From NCBI GenBank assembly GCA_963678705.1, contig OY783216.1, forward strand, positions 4,402,001-4,466,000: DNA of 64,000 nucleotides, given 5' to 3'. The stretch is from Panorpa germanica (lineage: Eukaryota; Arthropoda; Insecta; Mecoptera; Panorpidae). The first letter of the stretch is position 1; every line of letters begins with the position of its first letter. Below are positions 49,739 to 60,792 of the stretch, piece after piece. A model generated the notes under the pieces. The model was not told the DNA's origin. It searched no databases and worked only from the letters and a program-made list of their open reading frames with translations. Both the position numbers and the translations under genes were made by a program.

Positions 49739-50427
49739 GTATTATTAGATTACGTAAACTAACATAAAATGATTCATTAGTAACTAGTTTGTTTAATTTA
49801 CACATTGTTATAAAAATTGTAATCTTTATTTTTTATAAAAGATAAATATTTTACAGCATTTAATAACTTAGTTAAAAGAAATTGTCATGTTCTAAACAAA
49901 AATATGTATGTTAAAGTAGTAAGAATTTTTAAATAAGGATTAATCATCATTTTAGTTTATTATTTTGTGTTTTAGATTGTTAGCACATTTATCACACAAC
50001 TAGTGAATCAGTGACAAATATGAGATGTACAAACAACTGAATACATATGTTTTATTTGTTAATTACACCTGATAAAATATGACTAATTAATTCAGACTTG
50101 CACAACGAGTAATACTGCACTAAACTGTTGATTTTAGTCTTAGGGCCGATCAGTTATAAGTCCTGTGAAAAATATAATTGAAGTTTTTTCTTTGGTTAAG
50201 CTACAGTTATATTCGTCTGGAATAAAAATGAGAGCTCTGGAGCAAAAGTATCAAGAGACGTTTATAATAAACCTCAGTTAACTAATAATTTAAAAATACG
50301 GCGTTTAATAAGTTTTTAATTAATATAATCTAATTTCAACTCAGGTTCATGTTATACTGTCATTTACCTAAGCGAAATTTCAGCCTTGAATTTATTTCAG
50401 TTTTGATGAACTCCTATATTCAAAGAA

Positions 50428-50468
50428 ATGGACAAAGACAAAGATATTATTAGACTATTAGCTTCAAA
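50428..50468 (+). CDS. Candidate small first coding exon (MDKDKDIIRLLASK)
   Basis: A start in good context (AAAGAAATGG) opens MDKDKDIIRLLAS plus two bases of a Lys codon, immediately followed by a very strong donor GTAAGTAAG. Unspliced, the frame stops at once (TAA), so the exon makes sense only if spliced. An acceptor (TTTATTTCAG) lies about 30 bp upstream. Its end phase equals that of the exon at 54124-54335, so both could join the same downstream exon as alternative starts. I do not recognise the peptide. Chance occurrence is possible. Confidence 0.35.
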
Positions 50469-50819
50469 GTAAGTAAGAATTGTAAAATTTTAACTGATGC
50501 GTCCCTAATTTTCCTAAATATGAATCAACATATAAAATATCTTATTAAATTAAACATTTTAATTGTGTGTTTAATTGTAGATTATTCATTATATATGGTT
50601 AGTTTATTTAGAGTAATATTTAAATATAAACTTTTCGAGAAACATAACTATTTTGTCGTGTGATATGACTCAAGTACACAACATAATGTTTGTGTGTGGT
50701 GTTTTCACTCTGAAGCCCAGATCGTCCCAATCTCAAGTCGTCGCTGCTCATGTGTACTGTTTTAGTTTCTTATTGCTCGTTGATGCTGAATATTAAAAGA
50801 TTTTGAATAAAACTAACCT

Positions 50820-51140
50820 AACCTATATGTTTCGAGATGAATCACGCGGAGTCTTGGTATTGGTATTGAATTGGCGGCTATTCCATCAGCTTGAGACCAA
50901 CGGCCAGCGGATCGGAGAAGCATAACATTTCGTTAGACCATGCTGAATGCACTGACAGCGAGAGGACCAGTGCTTGGGTGCTTGGCACTTCAGTGGCTCG
51001 ATAAGCAATGCCTTTGCAGCAATATGCGAGCGTGGTTTCATGCCCCTACTGCTACCCAAGTCCTGGAGAGAACTTGTACAAGACGAGTCTACTTTTTAGC
51101 ATCATCCCCACTAAAGGAGTTTGTTTTATTCTTATGATTA
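50820..51140 (+). other. G+C-richer segment of unknown origin
   Basis: An open frame at 50940-51137 (MLNALTARGPVLGC...) lies in a segment clearly richer in G+C than its neighbours. No domain, splice signal or repeat end was recognised. It may be part of a transposon. Confidence 0.3.
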
Positions 51141-51245
51141 TTCCATATGATAGATGAACGCGTGAAACATCTAAAACTTAGGTAGATAATTCGATATAGC
51201 TACACGTTTTGTTTTCAATCTTATAAAAAACTATTGCACTTTCGT

Positions 51246-51772
51246 ATATATATTATACATTTCGCCTTTACAATCTACATTCTTAATACATTTCATAGAA
51301 CTTCAACTTGAAATTAAACTTAAACTATTCTAGACCTTTTTATTTCCAAGAGTACTTTCTGCTTCTTCTTCTCTTGACCCTCTTCCTTCATTTTCCCTAG
51401 TCTTCCTTCATTCTCACCGTTTCCTCACCTCTTGTCTTCTTTGTCTCCTCTCGGCAAACCGTTTCCTGCTTCTCCTTCCTTATTGCCTGTATCTTCCTCT
51501 CTCTTCATGTTCCTTATGCAATCGAGCCACAAGCTTATTTATTGTCCTGTTTTTCCTTTCCTTTTTACTATTTTCGCCATCCACCTCTTTCCTTCACTGC
51601 CTCCCTTTAATAGCTGGCCAATATTCCTTTCGCTCAAACTTAATGTGCTCCAGTGTTTCGTCCTCCGTTCCGCACACTCTACACTTTCTTTCCTCACTAC
51701 TTTCCCAGTATCTGTTTCCTTTTTCCTCATTTCCCAATCTAAACCTTGCTGTCCTTCTTATGTTTGCACTTT
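51246..51772 (-). pseudogene. LINE 3' end fragment (same family as 21905-22400)
   Basis: On the minus strand it carries the [15 protein letters not shown] region, then CAERRTKHW... with the knuckle largely lost, then SERNIGQLLKGGSEGKRW, the purine-rich tail and the 3' UTR (GTAGATTGTAAAGGCGAAAT block at 51262-51283). Heavily mutated and 5' truncated. Confidence 0.7.
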
Positions 51773-52230
51773 CGTATATTTTCTGGCGCTTTTAATATAG
51801 TAAAAACATGTACAAATTCTGCGTAATATACATTATTCCATTTTTTTTTAAAGAAATAGACTGTATTTATGCTTAAAGTTGATCAATAAATGTGAAATAT
51901 GACGCCATTTTCATTTATATATGGAACATTGTCATTTTATTTCTAACCTCAAATTTGAAATGTTAACTTTAACCTTTAATATTGTCTTTTCCTAAATAAA
52001 ATAATGGTATAATGTATATTACGTAAGATTTGTACATGTTTTTAGTATACAACAAATGCTGAAGTGGGGACGCTGCTTTATAGTATGACGTATATCCTCC
52101 ACACAAAGTGGCCCACACAAACCTGTCTGCCTACTTGAGCCGTCTGCTTGATCTGCTTTTGTATTCAGTTTTGGTAAAGACCTTATTTCACAACCAGTTT
52201 TGCAAATTAGGTGAGGAGCTAGAGGGAGTT

Positions 52231-52656
52231 GAAAAAATAAATTTTAGCGGCAAAGGAACATATTCTAGAGGCGAAAAACATATTTTAGAGGCGAAGAAAC
52301 ATATTTTATCGACGAAAAACACATTTTAGCGGCGATGAAAAATGTTTTAGCTGCGAAAAACATATTTCAGCGGCGAACAAACATATTTTAGTGGCGAGAA
52401 AATAAATTTTCGCCGCGAAAAAATAAATTTTAGCAACGAAAAACATATTTTAGCTGCGAAAAACATATTTTAGATGCGATAAACATATTTTAGTGGCTAG
52501 AAAATAAATTTTCGCCGCGAGAAAATATATTTTATCGGCAAAAAATATATTGTAGTGATGAAAAACATATTTTAACGGTGAAAAAACAAATTTTATCGGC
52601 GAAAAACATATTTTAGCAACGAAAAAATAAATTTTTGCGCGAAAAATTAAATTTTA
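52231..52656 (+). repeat. GGCGAAAAA minisatellite array 3
   Basis: About 20 degenerate units of 20-21 bp, in the orientation of array 1. Preceded by GAGGAGCTAGAGGGAGTTGA, which recurs inverted beside array 2. Variants include ATTTTAGAGGCGAAAAAC and ATTTTATCGGCGAAAAAC. Confidence 0.9.
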
Positions 52657-52659
52657 GTT

Positions 52660-54060
52660 AAACTTTAGTTTTAGTTTACTCTCACATAAACATTGTTCAT
52701 TTAAAATCGAGTGTTATGATTGATTGTAGAAGGCCTACACAAATTTCTTCACAATTCTTTTCACAATTTCAAATCGTTCTCGGATACAAAACATGAATAG
52801 CCTCAAAAACTTCAGACATATATTTTTGTAAAAGTTTCCCATAAGTCTAATAGACACTTCAATGGGCGGTTGCTGAACTCATAGTTATTGTAAAAGACAG
52901 TTAAAGAGAAATAATTGTAAAACGATCTGCCAACCTTCTAGCAGGCTAGAGCTATATCAAAGAATATACTTTCAACTTCAGTAAAATCCCAGACTATAAA
53001 CAAATTAAGAATTTGTGGCCATGAAAAATAACAAAATGATGAAAAAATATTGATTGTAAACCAAATAGTGTGATTAATCATTTCACAGCAATTTATCATA
53101 TTTATTAAAAAAAAATCTGAAGGTAAGTATGATTGCCTGTAGTTCAGGCGTCCATTCAACTTTACTTAAGTTAAAAAATGCAAATAAATCAATTCACACA
53201 GTTAGACATATTTGTTTTAGTTTTACAGTAAAAGTATTGATTATTTTATAGATAAAAATGATTATTTATCCAATGATTGTTTGTATAAGTACTGAGTATA
53301 TTATTATTTAAAGTAAGCAAACACAAAAACCTTTGGTCTTCTGTACTCCTGTCTGCCTACAACCAACATTACATTGTGTACATTAAGCGTTGACTACAAG
53401 TCCCCTACTACACGTCGTTCAGTCCAACAAGTCTAGTCGTAGTTACAATGTTTTATAGACAATAAAAATCATGGAAGTATTTTTATAAAGAAAGAGAGAT
53501 AATTATTTTTTTTTTTTTAATAAAAAAAAAATTTAAAAAACAAAAGTTTCTTGTTATTATTTTATATTGTATTCGTTTGTTAAGTATGCTAACAATAGAT
53601 TTCTTTTTCAATTATTAGTCTCCATCTATTTATTCGTACTTCCATGGTTTATAGATTTTACCCTTATAATTTAATGAGTGTTTTTACTGAATACACCGAC
53701 ATATTCCATAAAAGCAACTCAGTCGTACTTTGGCGGTCACTCGAGCTGAATGAAAGGGCAATACCTGGTCGATTCACACGAATATCACGCAATATAGAAA
53801 CAAAATAACATACGTTTGTAATAAAAATATATGAACTAATTAAATTCAAATACGCCTTCAAAAAAATAAACGCAAAACTTTTAACACCAACATAATTTAA
53901 AAAGTGTTTGTCGTTAATATGCATATATATAACCTATTTAATTTAATAGAAATATCGAAGTAATTGTTATACTAACTATATAATGCGGGCTGACAATTAT
54001 AAAGTTGCATATTAATTATATTCTGATAAAAACTTCGTTTACTGTTAGAACGTTAGTGAT
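52660..54060. other. Non-coding stretch before the Ser/Pro-rich exon
   Basis: AT-rich, with a poly-T/poly-A tract at about 53507-53541. No gene or matched element ends recognised. Confidence 0.4.
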
Positions 54061-54123
54061 AATTTAATGGATTCATTCATTTTAGAATGTGTGTTCGGTG
54101 TTTGAACAAGTGTTTCATAAATA

Positions 54124-54335
54124 ATGGTAATGCGGCCTAATTCAATGTCACTGCACGGTTCTCGAGGCAACAGCCCTTCTAGAAGGGTACCACTAAGTCC
54201 AACGTCTCCACAAGGAAGAACCAGGATGTCTCCTGGTCGGGCAAGGGTCCCACCAAGTCCTCCTAGGTCCAGAGGAAATAGCCCGGGAAAAACACCGCCT
54301 AATAGAAAAAGTTTAGGCAGCTCTAGGAGCAGCGA
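54124..54335 (+). CDS. First coding exon of an unidentified gene, Ser/Pro/Arg-rich N-terminus
   Basis: ATG in context ATAAATAATGG opens 70 codons plus two bases before a strong donor (AGCGA|GTAAGT). The peptide begins MVMRPNSMSLHGSRGNSPSR and ends ...KSLGSSRSS. It is basic and low-complexity: SRGNSP occurs twice, and there are at least six Ser/Thr-Pro sites (NSP, LSP, TSP, MSP, PSP, NSP) of the kind proline-directed kinases use, so a disordered, phosphorylatable tail is likely. It is clearly richer in G+C than its surroundings. An acceptor at 54084-54085 may begin the exon. No later exon is in the window, though a TTAA MITE (54406-55122) sits in the following intron. The gene is not recognised. 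Confidence 0.65.
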
Positions 54336-54405
54336 GTAAGTGCTAATAAATTACTATTTTTAAAATCAATTTGTAGAATTTCTTTTTAAGACTTTAAGAT
54401 AAACA

Positions 54406-55122
54406 TTAAGGGGGGTTAAGGTTTCAACTTTTTTTAAAAAAATAATTTTTATTTATTTATATTTGTGTACATTTATTGTGTGAAAATTTGAAGTCGATTG
54501 GAGTAAAACTGTCGGAGATATAGAGTTTTAAGTCTTCACCTCTCTGGTCTGCTTTCGTGTTACTTTGAAACTTTTAAATACGGTTTCTCACACATAACTT
54601 TTTCAGAGTCGGTGCCCTCTCTAGCTCAAAATCTACTGGACCGATTCTTTTGAAATTTTGTACACTCTTTCTTTATATAAATGCCGAGGTAACACTGTCG
54701 AGTTTTTTTTAATTTTTTAATTTTAACGTATTTTAAAATAAAAAGTTTCTGATTTTTTTCATGAAAAATCGGTATTTTGAATGCTGTAAAAAATTGAAAA
54801 ATCAATAAAAAAAGAAAACTCGACAGCGTTACCTGCAGAAACTTATCTACTAATGAAGTCATTTTGGTTTTTCGATTTCAGAAAATTCAGTGATGAGTTA
54901 TGAGTGGCATCGCAATGTTACTTTTTTTTGTGACGTCTGCGGAGATTCGCTGTCAATGCCTCATTTCTTGATATTTATTTATGAATTTCACAAAGTATTC
55001 TTTAAATGTTATTTTACCATGTAGTATTATAGAAATAGTTATATATTAACTGTGTCGTCAAAAAACATTATCGAAAATATGCTTCTTTTTTAACGTTTTA
55101 ACCCACCTCCACACGCCCTTAA
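54406..55122 (+). mobile_element. MITE family B, copy 4 (complete), just after the Ser/Pro exon
   Basis: Starts TTAAGGGGGGTTAAGG and ends ACACGCCCTTAA, TTAA on both sides with imperfect G-rich inverted ends. 717 bp. It is 70 bp downstream of the donor at 54336. The internal inverted pair TGTCGAGTTTTT / AAAACTCGACA is conserved. Confidence 0.85.
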
Positions 55123-55425
55123 TTCAAAAGTAGTCTTATTATAAATCTAGTTTTCTAATTGAATATACACTTAACACTATCATTAACAACAAAATAAAGT
55201 TTTACGTCGATAATTGACAACTACGAAACTTAAATCAACAGACTAAATAATTCGTTAACGATTCAAACTTAACTTATGTGTGTATTTCTGGAATATGTTT
55301 GTTAAATGTATGGTAATTTCAACTTTTAATGACCCCCGCGTAGTTGTGACTTTGAATAAACTTTTAGTTTTTGCAGAAATATTGTGTTATTAATAAAACA
55401 AACAATAAATGTTTTCCTTTTCGAA

Positions 55426-56415
55426 ATGGGCTTGTGTCCTATGTCTTAATTTCATTAAAAGTGTACTATATATTGATAAAATTGGTTAGTAAAACCTCAA
55501 ATATTCAATTATTTTTAATATCTCCTTATACATATTGTTAATAAATGCATGCAATATTCATATTTGTATATCAATATCTTGATTTTATTTTAATTAAGGT
55601 TAGATTTAAGATTTCTTTGTCTTAATTCATTTATGCCTATAGTTGTTTTTATTTACACTGCTCTCTTTCTGTGGGCAAGCTATAATATTTCTTATGTAAA
55701 CATCCTTTGTTTTACGATTCACTTCTACTAGGGTTCGACACTAAGCATTTGCTCCTAATTCGTTCTTATCGTTTCAACACTCAAACCTACAGCTCGCTTA
55801 AACCTTTTGGTGCATACACATCAAATAATAATTACACGTATTATTATTTATAACTTAAAATAAATGTAATCTAAAAAAGTTCTGATGTTTTGCTGTGTCT
55901 TTTGATAAATAAAAAATTGCTATTAATTACTTAATAGCTAAAAGGTCCTTCATAACAAAATTGTGCGCCCACTAAGCTATTGAAAGGAACTGAGCGACAT
56001 TTACCGTTCGAGAACTTGGATACCGCCGACAGATCGCAGATACACCGTAGCAGCTTATAGATCTCTATAAGGTCCAAACTCCGCAACCACATATGTTAGG
56101 AGATATTAACAATTAAAAAAGTCATTTTGTCTCTTTAATTATTAAAGGGATTCTACGTTGTAGAACATTCCAAGATATGTGACATCACGTTCGTTAAGTT
56201 ACTATCTCTTTTATACAACAGAACGTAAGAAAAAATCACTGACTTACCGTTAATAGTACAGACATCATACGTCATACAAATGGTCGACATCAGTAGAGCT
56301 AAAACAACAATTAGAATGTTTAATTGTTATATTTCCGTCAACATTTAGATATTTATTGAAAGAAAAACGCCAATATACATTTATTAACCCCTAAGAAATG
56401 ATTACACAAGGCCAT
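55426..56415 (+). mobile_element. MITE family A, copy 7 (decayed, split by about 540 bp)
   Basis: The left segment 55426-55540 starts ATGGGCTTGTGTCCTATG. The right segment resumes at about 56090 (GGAGATATTAACAATTAAAA) and ends ACACAAGGCCAT. The intervening DNA is unrelated. The right part is much diverged and shortened. Confidence 0.75.
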
Positions 56416-57156
56416 TGAAACCAGCAAGGGTCTAAAACTGCACTTAGCCAGTTATTTCACAAAATTATTTTCTGACAACATAATAGAAATGAAAAAACAT
56501 TAACATTGAATAACTATAAAATAATAAAATAGGACGTTTTCTTAATAAAATATTACTAAGTTTTGTTTAAGAATGTAAGGTAAGATCGGAACAGTCCAAT
56601 AGTGTAAGTAAGACAGTTCTAACTCGTTTCACTGAATTCATTATAAAAGCCTAAATGTCTCACGTAAACCTCGAAACACAGGCGTGATAATCAAACATTC
56701 CAGAATTATCTATCCGGTACTCCTATTGTCAATCAAACTCAATTTTATATTGTTTATGCCACAAAAAGGGGTGTAATTGCTTTGATAATTTGTTTTTAAT
56801 CGCCAGGGCGTTAGAGTGAGGGTGCGAGTGACAAGTTTCTCGTTCTGTTTGAGTGGTTTTGATATCTCATTTTAAAAAAATATCACCCCAATATGGAAAT
56901 ATTACTACTAGTATAGTTAATCAACATCAAAGTAGAATAGATCACGCGACCGCCAACTCAATAAGATAAATATTATAAGGATGACAGTAGGCAATGACAT
57001 TCAGTGAGGAAGAGGGAAGGGAGGGCTCCTCATAACACTAACAACATGACGCAGCGCGTGTCAATCGCATTAATGCGTTCACGGGCAGGAAATAGTTGAA
57101 TCAACGGTAATTTGATGACGTATTATTAGTTATCCGGCATTAAAGAAGGACCATAG
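56416..57156. other. Non-coding stretch, nothing recognised
   Basis: No coding or repeat signal could be supported. The part at about 57000-57140 is somewhat G+C-richer. Confidence 0.4.
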
Positions 57157-57265
57157 TACACGGTGTCCAGAAAGGGTATCGGGTATTTGTAAGTTCAATG
57201 AAACAAAAATTATTTGTATGCAATAAAAAAGTTTATTGTTTATTATTAGCATATGAATTGGAGAA

Positions 57266-57655
57266 TTATTTGGAAAAGATGACGTTATCCAAATGATGAC
57301 CGTTACGTTGCTGGCACTCTTCTAAACGGAAACGAAGATTGGCGATAACACGTTGACACATAGCTATCGATATTGCTGCCATTTCTGACCTGATGTTTTG
57401 CTTTAACTGGGTTAAATTCGTCGGATTGTTTTGATAAACCTTACTTTTAAGGTATCCCCATGCAAAATAGTCAAGCGGGCTAAGGTCGGGGCTTCTGGGA
57501 GGCCAGTTGATGTTACCCCTTCGCGAAATGACTTTATTAGGGAATAACTCGTTAACAACTTCCATTGAGTTATTTGAGGTATGGCAAGTGGCCCCATCTT
57601 GCTGGAACCACGTTCTTGAGTTGAAACCTGCAAACTCCTGCAACTCTGGGACCAA
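57266..57655 (-). pseudogene. Mariner-type transposase, C-terminal catalytic remnant
   Basis: The frame contains WFQQDGATCHTS with the second catalytic Asp, and WPPRSPDLSPLDYFAWGYLK with the third. I count 41 residues between them, the DD41D spacing. It ends with a stop inside the element. The first catalytic Asp and the DNA-binding domain are missing. Tc1/mariner (IS630) superfamily, inactive on its own. Confidence 0.9.
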
Positions 57656-57815
57656 AAAATTTCGCCTCCTAGGTCTTTAGTTAACGTTGTAAGCATGCTA
57701 TGTCATTGTTGAATGTAACTTATCTTCTGCAACCCATTGAATGCATGGCTCTAGCGTGGCCCCCTTAAGGCTCCTAATAAAACCGTTATATAAATTTTAT
57801 AAAGGAGTGTCTAGA

Positions 57816-57947
57816 CTATCTCATATTAAAATTTGAGCCTCCTAGGTCTTTATTGTACCTTACAGTTAACGTTGTTAACTTTGAATCACCATTACGATAA
57901 TACGCTCGTACGCAAAATGCGCGATGCATCCCCGAGTACTGTTCCAT
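57816..57947 (-). pseudogene. Mariner-type transposase, N-terminal remnant
   Basis: ATG at 57947-57945 opens MEQYSGMHRAFCVRAYYRNG, the start of the helix-turn-helix region of mariner-like transposases. After about 22 residues the frame enters rearranged sequence and stops. It is separated from the C-terminal remnant by about 150 bp of unrelated DNA. Confidence 0.75.
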
Positions 57948-58123
57948 CGTGACTAAAACTCCACAGAATGGCGGACGCCACGAACCCCTCCCCGCACCCT
58001 TTAGACGCCCTGTTTCGAATATGGCGCGAAAACAAATACCCGATACCCTTTCTGGACACCCTGTATATTTTGGGTATGCAGCAATTTTATGTTCATTATG
58101 TAAAAGGGTCAAACATGCATTAA

Positions 58124-58260
58124 GGCGTCCGCACATGAGGCGACTGATTGCAAACCTTAGTCCCGAATCTGCCCGAACCGAATGAGAATGCAACTGTGTT
58201 GTTAGTGAGAGAACGAACGTGTGTGAGTGAAAGAAAGCACACCGCACGAACGAAACTGAA
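58124..58260 (+). repeat. MITE family M, half copy
   Basis: GGCGTCCGCACATGAGGCGA, GATTGCAAACC and GTTGTTAGTGAGAGA match one arm of 45010-45283. The second arm is absent. Confidence 0.65.
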
Positions 58261-58269
58261 CTGGTTTTG

Positions 58270-59240
58270 AGCACCTGGTTGATTATGAAGTTAGTAAGAA
58301 AAATTGGTTAAAATCTGGGTTACTTTGCAAAAGAAGAAATTGTCCAAAATTTAAGAAATATTCTAGCAAGTGTCATACCATTTTGGAATCCTTATTTAAT
58401 GCGCCAACTTTTAATGTTACTTGCCAAACTCGAATAATACTTTTTTTCTTCAGTACAGTCACTCAAAGTTGGGCAAAGAATTTATCTTGAATATTTGGTT
58501 GGAAAGAAAGTGTCAATATCTTCCAAGCTGGAGCAGTTGGCTTTACATTTTAAGCTAAAGTTTATAGAAACATTATTCAGGATACCATAACAAAAATTTT
58601 TTTTAAAAGAAGTTAAAATTTGTAGCAACAAGAGTAAAAAGACTATAACAGGGTGCAGATTTTCTCGATTTTTTTTAAAATGCCAATAATTTTTAAAATA
58701 TTCAACTTAGAATGTTTTTAATATTTTTCTGATAACTGTTATGTATACCAGACACCCTGTATATGCTCTAAGTTTAAAACATCCCCAAATTTCAATCCGA
58801 ACCTCCCTCAAGTGGTAAATGGAACACTAAACCCTTTAAATTTCTTAACCCTTTGATATTTCATGTTGATAAATTATTCAGAAATGACGTGACACTTCAC
58901 GAAATTCTCTTATTGTTTTAAAAACCACTTATACCGTCGGCATCGGCATCGCCGCCAGCGTCGGTGTAATAACTAACTACTTAAAGTCACAATACATAAG
59001 ACGTTGCCTGAATCAAGTCCCCTTACCCACGAACCACGACGTGACCTTTCGCAGGTCAAAACATAGAAATAAAAGTGTTGACCTCAAAAGAGAACACTCA
59101 CGAACGCTAACACGAAACTAATGATGGCCTTAATAAGAATAACTCTCAATGAGAAAGGTGTTTAAAGGTTATTAATTGTTGTGTTAATTCACCAATCATA
59201 TTTGAATGATGTTTCACTTTCATTTTAATCTGCAACATGA
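58270..59240. other. Mostly non-coding stretch with a small CpG-rich open frame
   Basis: CAGACACCCTGTATA at about 58751 resembles a mariner terminus, but no partner was found. At 58922-59120 a CpG-rich plus-strand frame of about 65 codons stands out from its surroundings but lacks splice or start support. Confidence 0.35.
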
Positions 59241-59243
59241 CGA

Positions 59244-59701
59244 ATAGGCTTGTGTCCTCATTTTTTAGTGGTCGATTTTTCAATTATTGATTGAAATTGA
59301 TGTTAATAAATGTGTATTGGCGTGTCTATTTTAATAAATATCTAAATATTGACGGAGATATAGCAATTGAAAGTTTGAATTGTAGTTTTAGCGCTAGAGA
59401 TGGTCGGCCATTTGTATGACGTGTTTAAAACCCTGTTTTAAATAGCTGTAAATAATATTTGATATTTTGATATATAAATACATGTAACAGAGATTTATGA
59501 GCTGTAAGGTTTGCACCGGTTGTGATGTCACATGCATTTGGAATGTGTACAACGTTGAATCCATTTAATAATTAAATAGACAAAATGACTTTTTTAATTG
59601 TTAATATCTCTTAACATATAAGGAGTTATTAAAAAATAATTGGACATTTGAGGTTCTAGTAACACACTTTTATAGAATTAAGACATAGGACACAAGCCCA
59701 T
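59244..59701 (-). mobile_element. MITE family A, copy 8 (internally deleted)
   Basis: Begins ATAGGCTTGTGTCCTCA and ends TAGGACACAAGCCCAT, both termini present. About 180 bp are missing between ATGACGTGTTTAAAA and AAATAGCTGTAAAT. The missing block differs from that in copy 1, so the deletions were independent. Confidence 0.88.
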
Positions 59702-60237
59702 TGTATTTTGTGGTCTTCCACTTTCCTACGATACGCCATATTGTTTGTAGGGTGCAAACACATATTTTTAGGTTATGTTTATGAATTAAATATATAAATG
59801 TTTGCTGGATTAAAATACAATATAGATTCACACTAAAAATGGCGTTTGATAGGACAAATGACAGCGTCGAACAACAGTGATAATACATACGTTGATTATT
59901 GTGATAACATTGAATAAATACGAGAAATATTATCGAACAATCCATTACGAAATCAAATGAAAACAGTACTATGTTATTAGAAAAACTAACAAACAAGAAA
60001 ATGTCATTAGTAGAAAACCAACTCGTATTAATGTGTATAAATTAATTATTTGATAAAAACAATAAAGTTAATGCATCGATATAAATAAGAACGGAGATTA
60101 TTTATTAATGTGGTAAATAAAACTAATGGACAATGAAATATGTGACGTCATTATGGTCAGCGATGGTAATCAGGGTTTAAGTATATATGTACAACACCAT
60201 GTACATTTTACATATCCTTTACAAATTTTTATATACA

Positions 60238-60792
60238 AAAGAAGCATATTTCTATAATTACTACATGATAAAATAACATCTGAAGAATACTTTGTGAAAT
60301 TTTCATAAATAAATATCAAGAAATGAGGCATTGACAGCGAATCTCCGCAGACGTCACAAAAAAAAGTAACATTGCGTTGCCACTCATAACTCATCACTGA
60401 ATTTTCTGAAATCGAAAAACCAAAATGATTTCATTAATTGATAAGTTTCTTCAGGTAACGCTGTTGAGTTTTTTTTTATTGATTTTTAAATTTTTTACAG
60501 CACACAAAAGAAACTTTCTTATTTTCAGATACGTTAAAATTAAAAAGAAAAAAAAAACTTGACAGTGTTACCTCGGTATTTATGTAAAGAAAGAGTGTGC
60601 GAAATTTCAAAAGGATCGGTGCAGTAAATTTGCTAAAGAGGGCACCGACTTTCGAAGTTTCAAAGTAACACGAAAGCAGACCAGAGAGGTGAAAAGTTAA
60701 AATTCTATATCTCCGACAGTTTTACTCCAATCGAGTTCAAATTTTCACACAATTAACTTAATATGTTGTATATTAATATAAATAGATTTAAA
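60238..60792 (-). mobile_element. MITE family B, copy 5
   Basis: Reverse orientation, from AAAGAAGCATATTTCTATAA to ATTAATATAAATAGATTTAA. It lacks the two G-rich termini. The internal TGTTACCTCGGTATTTATGT block matches the family. Confidence 0.75.

Larger units (their letters stand above)
57159..58063 (-). mobile_element. Internally deleted mariner-like element of DD41D type
   Basis: Inverted termini match perfectly over 29 bp (GGTGTCCAGAAAGGGTATCG and on, at 57162-57190, against 58032-58060), with TA on both sides (57157-57158 and 58064-58065). The interior keeps two transposase pieces on the minus strand. At 905 bp it is shorter than a full mariner and cannot encode an intact protein. CCTAGGTCTTTA near 57668 recurs at 57841, marking the rearranged junction. 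Confidence 0.92.

Noticed and set aside
51432-51800. Plus-strand 122-residue frame
   Set aside because: Antisense of another copy of the same LINE fragment.
57949-58274. Frames crossing the right end of the DD41D element in both directions
   Set aside because: They run through the inverted terminus into flanking MITE M sequence, so they are not a gene. Only the part from 57947 downward has transposase similarity.
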